Below are positions 62,640 through 64,000 of a stretch of 64,000 nucleotides of DNA, piece after piece. The stretch is from positions 62,001 to 126,000 of the forward strand of contig JACKJB010000006.1 of assembly GCA_020638155.1 (NCBI GenBank), written 5' to 3'. Each line of letters opens with the position of its first letter. The first letter of the stretch is position 1. The DNA comes from Rhodospirillales bacterium (GTDB taxonomy: Bacteria > Pseudomonadota > Alphaproteobacteria > Micavibrionales > Micavibrionaceae). The translations under genes were made by a program, and so were the position numbers. Below the pieces are notes generated by a model, which was not told where the DNA came from, did no database searches, and was given only the letters and a program-made list of their open reading frames with translations.

Positions 62640-62655
62640 ATGCAACAAATACGAG

Positions 62656-62731
62656 TCTTTCAGTTTGTTTGAATTTTTAAATTTTCGGGCAGGCAAGCCC
62701 TTGGTTTAAATGGGTTTCTTTCAGTTCGTTT
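62656..62731. repeat. Short direct repeat flanking an AT-rich boundary
   Basis: TCTTTCAGTTTGTTT (62656-62670) and TCTTTCAGTTCGTTT (62717-62731), 14 of 15 identical, 61 bases apart. They lie just past the gene at 62088 and before the methyltransferase. Confidence 0.45.
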
Positions 62732-62850
62732 ATGACGCCCTTTGAGCGCTGCCCACAAAAAAAGCGCACGAAGGGCGCTGTATGGTTTGATTATAGCATA
62801 AAGCACGAAGTTCTTGAATTGTTCTTTTTATTCTGTATGCTGAAATAACG

Positions 62851-64000
62851 ATGAAAAAGTCTTCAAAATATACTTTTTATGAATTTTTTGCAGGCGGCGG
62901 AATGGCCAGAGCGGGCTTGGGACCCGACTGGGAATGTCTGTTTGCGAATGATTTTGACCATAAAAAAGGACAGACATATAGAGAAAACTGGGGGGGAGCG
63001 GAATTAATTGTCGATGATATTCGCAATATTTCCCCTGAAGACCTGCCCCGCCAAGCAAATTTGGTATGGGGGTCCTTTCCATGTCAGGATTTATCGCTGG
63101 CAGGCGGGGGGGCCGGTTTAAAAGGTGATAGATCAGGAACCTTCTGGCCTTTTATTCTTCAAATACAGGAATTGAAAGACGGCAAAAGAGCGCCTGAAAT
63201 CATATGTCTTGAAAATGTGGTGGGAACATTAACATCACATAACGGCGCTGATTTTACAGCTATCTGTAGAGCATTAAATAATCTTGGCTATAAATTCGGC
63301 GCATTTATAGTAGATGCTGCTTTGTTCCTGCCTCAATCAAGGCCCAGATTATTCTTTGTTGCCGTCCGTAACGATATCAAAATCCAAAAATCTCTGCATC
63401 ACAACGACTTTACCTGCTGGCATAACCGGGCCTTAAAAAACGCCTGTAATAAATTGCCGCAAGATATCAAGACAAACTGGGTGTTTTGGAATATGCCCAA
63501 ACCGCAAAAGCGGAAGAAAAATTTTATAGATATAATTGAAGACAACCCAACATGCACGAAATGGCACACCAGAAAACAGACGACCGAACTTTTATCCATG
63601 ATGAATGAAGTCAACCTCGCAAAAGTAGAGACCGCAAAAGCTTCCGGCGTTCCTATGGTGGGGGGAATATATAAACGTACCCGTTACGAGCATGGTATAA
63701 AAGTACAGCGGGCGGAAATACGCTTTGATAATATTGCAGGCTGTCTGCGAACACCTGCCGGCGGATCAAGCAGACAGCTTATTATGTGCGTAGACGGAAA
63801 TCATATTCGTTCCAGATTAATTTCAACGCGGGAAACAGCAAGACTTATGGGATTGCCGGAATCATATAGATTGCCATCCGCTTATAATGAAGCCTATCAC
63901 CTGACAGGGGACGGTGTTGCGGTTCCTGTGGTACGTCATATCGCTAAATATCTTTTCGAGCCGATATTAACCTGTAAAAACATATTAAAGACCAGAGAAA
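62851..64000 (+). CDS. C5-cytosine DNA methyltransferase, 3' end outside the window
   Basis: A reading frame open from ATG 62851 to the window edge (383 codons so far). Motif I is FFAGGGMARAGLG, motif IV SFPCQDLSLAG with the catalytic Pro-Cys, motif VI CLENVVG, motif VIII QSRPRLFFVAV and motif X GDGVAVPVVRHIA. All key residues are intact. Codon use is clearly more A/T-rich than its neighbours. It probably belongs to a restriction-modification or mobile element extending beyond 64 kb. TTGAAT-16-TATGCT ends 9 bases before the ATG, which implies a very short or absent leader. Confidence 0.93.
   Translation, partial: MKKSSKYTFYEFFAGGGMARAGLGPDWECLFANDFDHKKGQTYRENWGGAELIVDDIRNISPEDLPRQANLVWGSFPCQDLSLAGGGAGLKGDRSGTFWPFILQIQELKDGKRAPEIICLENVVGTLTSHNGADFTAICRALNNLGYKFGAFIVDAALFLPQSRPRLFFVAVRNDIKIQKSLHHNDFTCWHNRALKNACNKLPQDIKTNWVFWNMPKPQKRKKNFIDIIEDNPTCTKWHTRKQTTELLSMMNEVNLAKVETAKASGVPMVGGIYKRTRYEHGIKVQRAEIRFDNIAGCLRTPAGGSSRQLIMCVDGNHIRSRLISTRETARLMGLPESYRLPSAYNEAYHLTGDGVAVPVVRHIAKYLFEPILTCKNILKTRE

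Overview
The window is 64 kb of bacterial chromosome. It contains about 65 protein genes, packed tightly on both strands in short operons. I see no rRNA, tRNA, CRISPR array or insertion sequence. Gene content points to an alphaproteobacterium. It carries an NDUFA12-type complex I accessory protein, a DUF2155 protein, a FYDLN_acid (TIGR02300) protein, a phasin, the order aroQ-accB-accC-aat, and guaB near rlmE. GC content is moderate, roughly low-to-mid 50 %. Several features would fit a Micavibrio-like lineage: a secreted T4-type lysozyme, many small exported proteins of unknown function, and tandem clpA genes. That placement is an inference, not something I can show.

Layout. 0-5 kb: guaB with a translationally coupled ThiE-like gene, two tandem paralogous unknowns, rlmE. 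4-9 kb: two metallopeptidases (M3 and M48) and a small membrane protein. 8-14 kb: two DsbA-like oxidoreductases, aroQ, accB-yciI-accC, two small exported proteins, aat. 14-17 kb: a promoter and 58-codon ORF, the DUF2155/MlaD/NDUFA12 operon, and an exported helical protein. 16.7-25 kb: a receiver-deaminase fusion with eroded active sites, a divergent ClpP, a pilin-like protein, and a clpS-clpA-clpA2 run. 25-32 kb: envelope and secretion genes (lysozyme, two D,D-carboxypeptidases, phasin, pilin-like paralogue, lipoprotein). 32-37 kb: a Fur-controlled small gene, hldE, a LapG-like protease carrying MshEN motifs, pyruvate kinase. 37-44 kb: nrdA and nrdB, each with its own control region, split by msrB and unknowns. 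44-49 kb: ferritin-like protein, phoH, Sco1, FadL. 49-61 kb: panC and a dispersed beta-oxidation set (acyl-CoA dehydrogenase, FadN-type fusion, thiolase, frameshifted SDR) mixed with unknowns. 61-64 kb: the FYDLN protein, a membrane protein, and an AT-rich cytosine DNA methyltransferase running off the window.

How the genes fit together. Aat, ClpS and ClpA make up a bacterial N-degron route. A second ClpA and a divergent ClpP nearby suggest a second Clp machine. AccB/AccC start fatty-acid synthesis; FadL, acyl-CoA dehydrogenase, FadN-type protein, SDR and thiolase handle fatty-acid uptake and breakdown. Deoxynucleotide supply appears tied to replication through NrdR and DnaA-type sites. The most unusual items are the doubly degenerate receiver-deaminase fusion, the MshEN-transmembrane-LapG-like protease, the second Clp set, the Fur-box gene, and a 10-bp-phased CACGAAT hairpin repeat.
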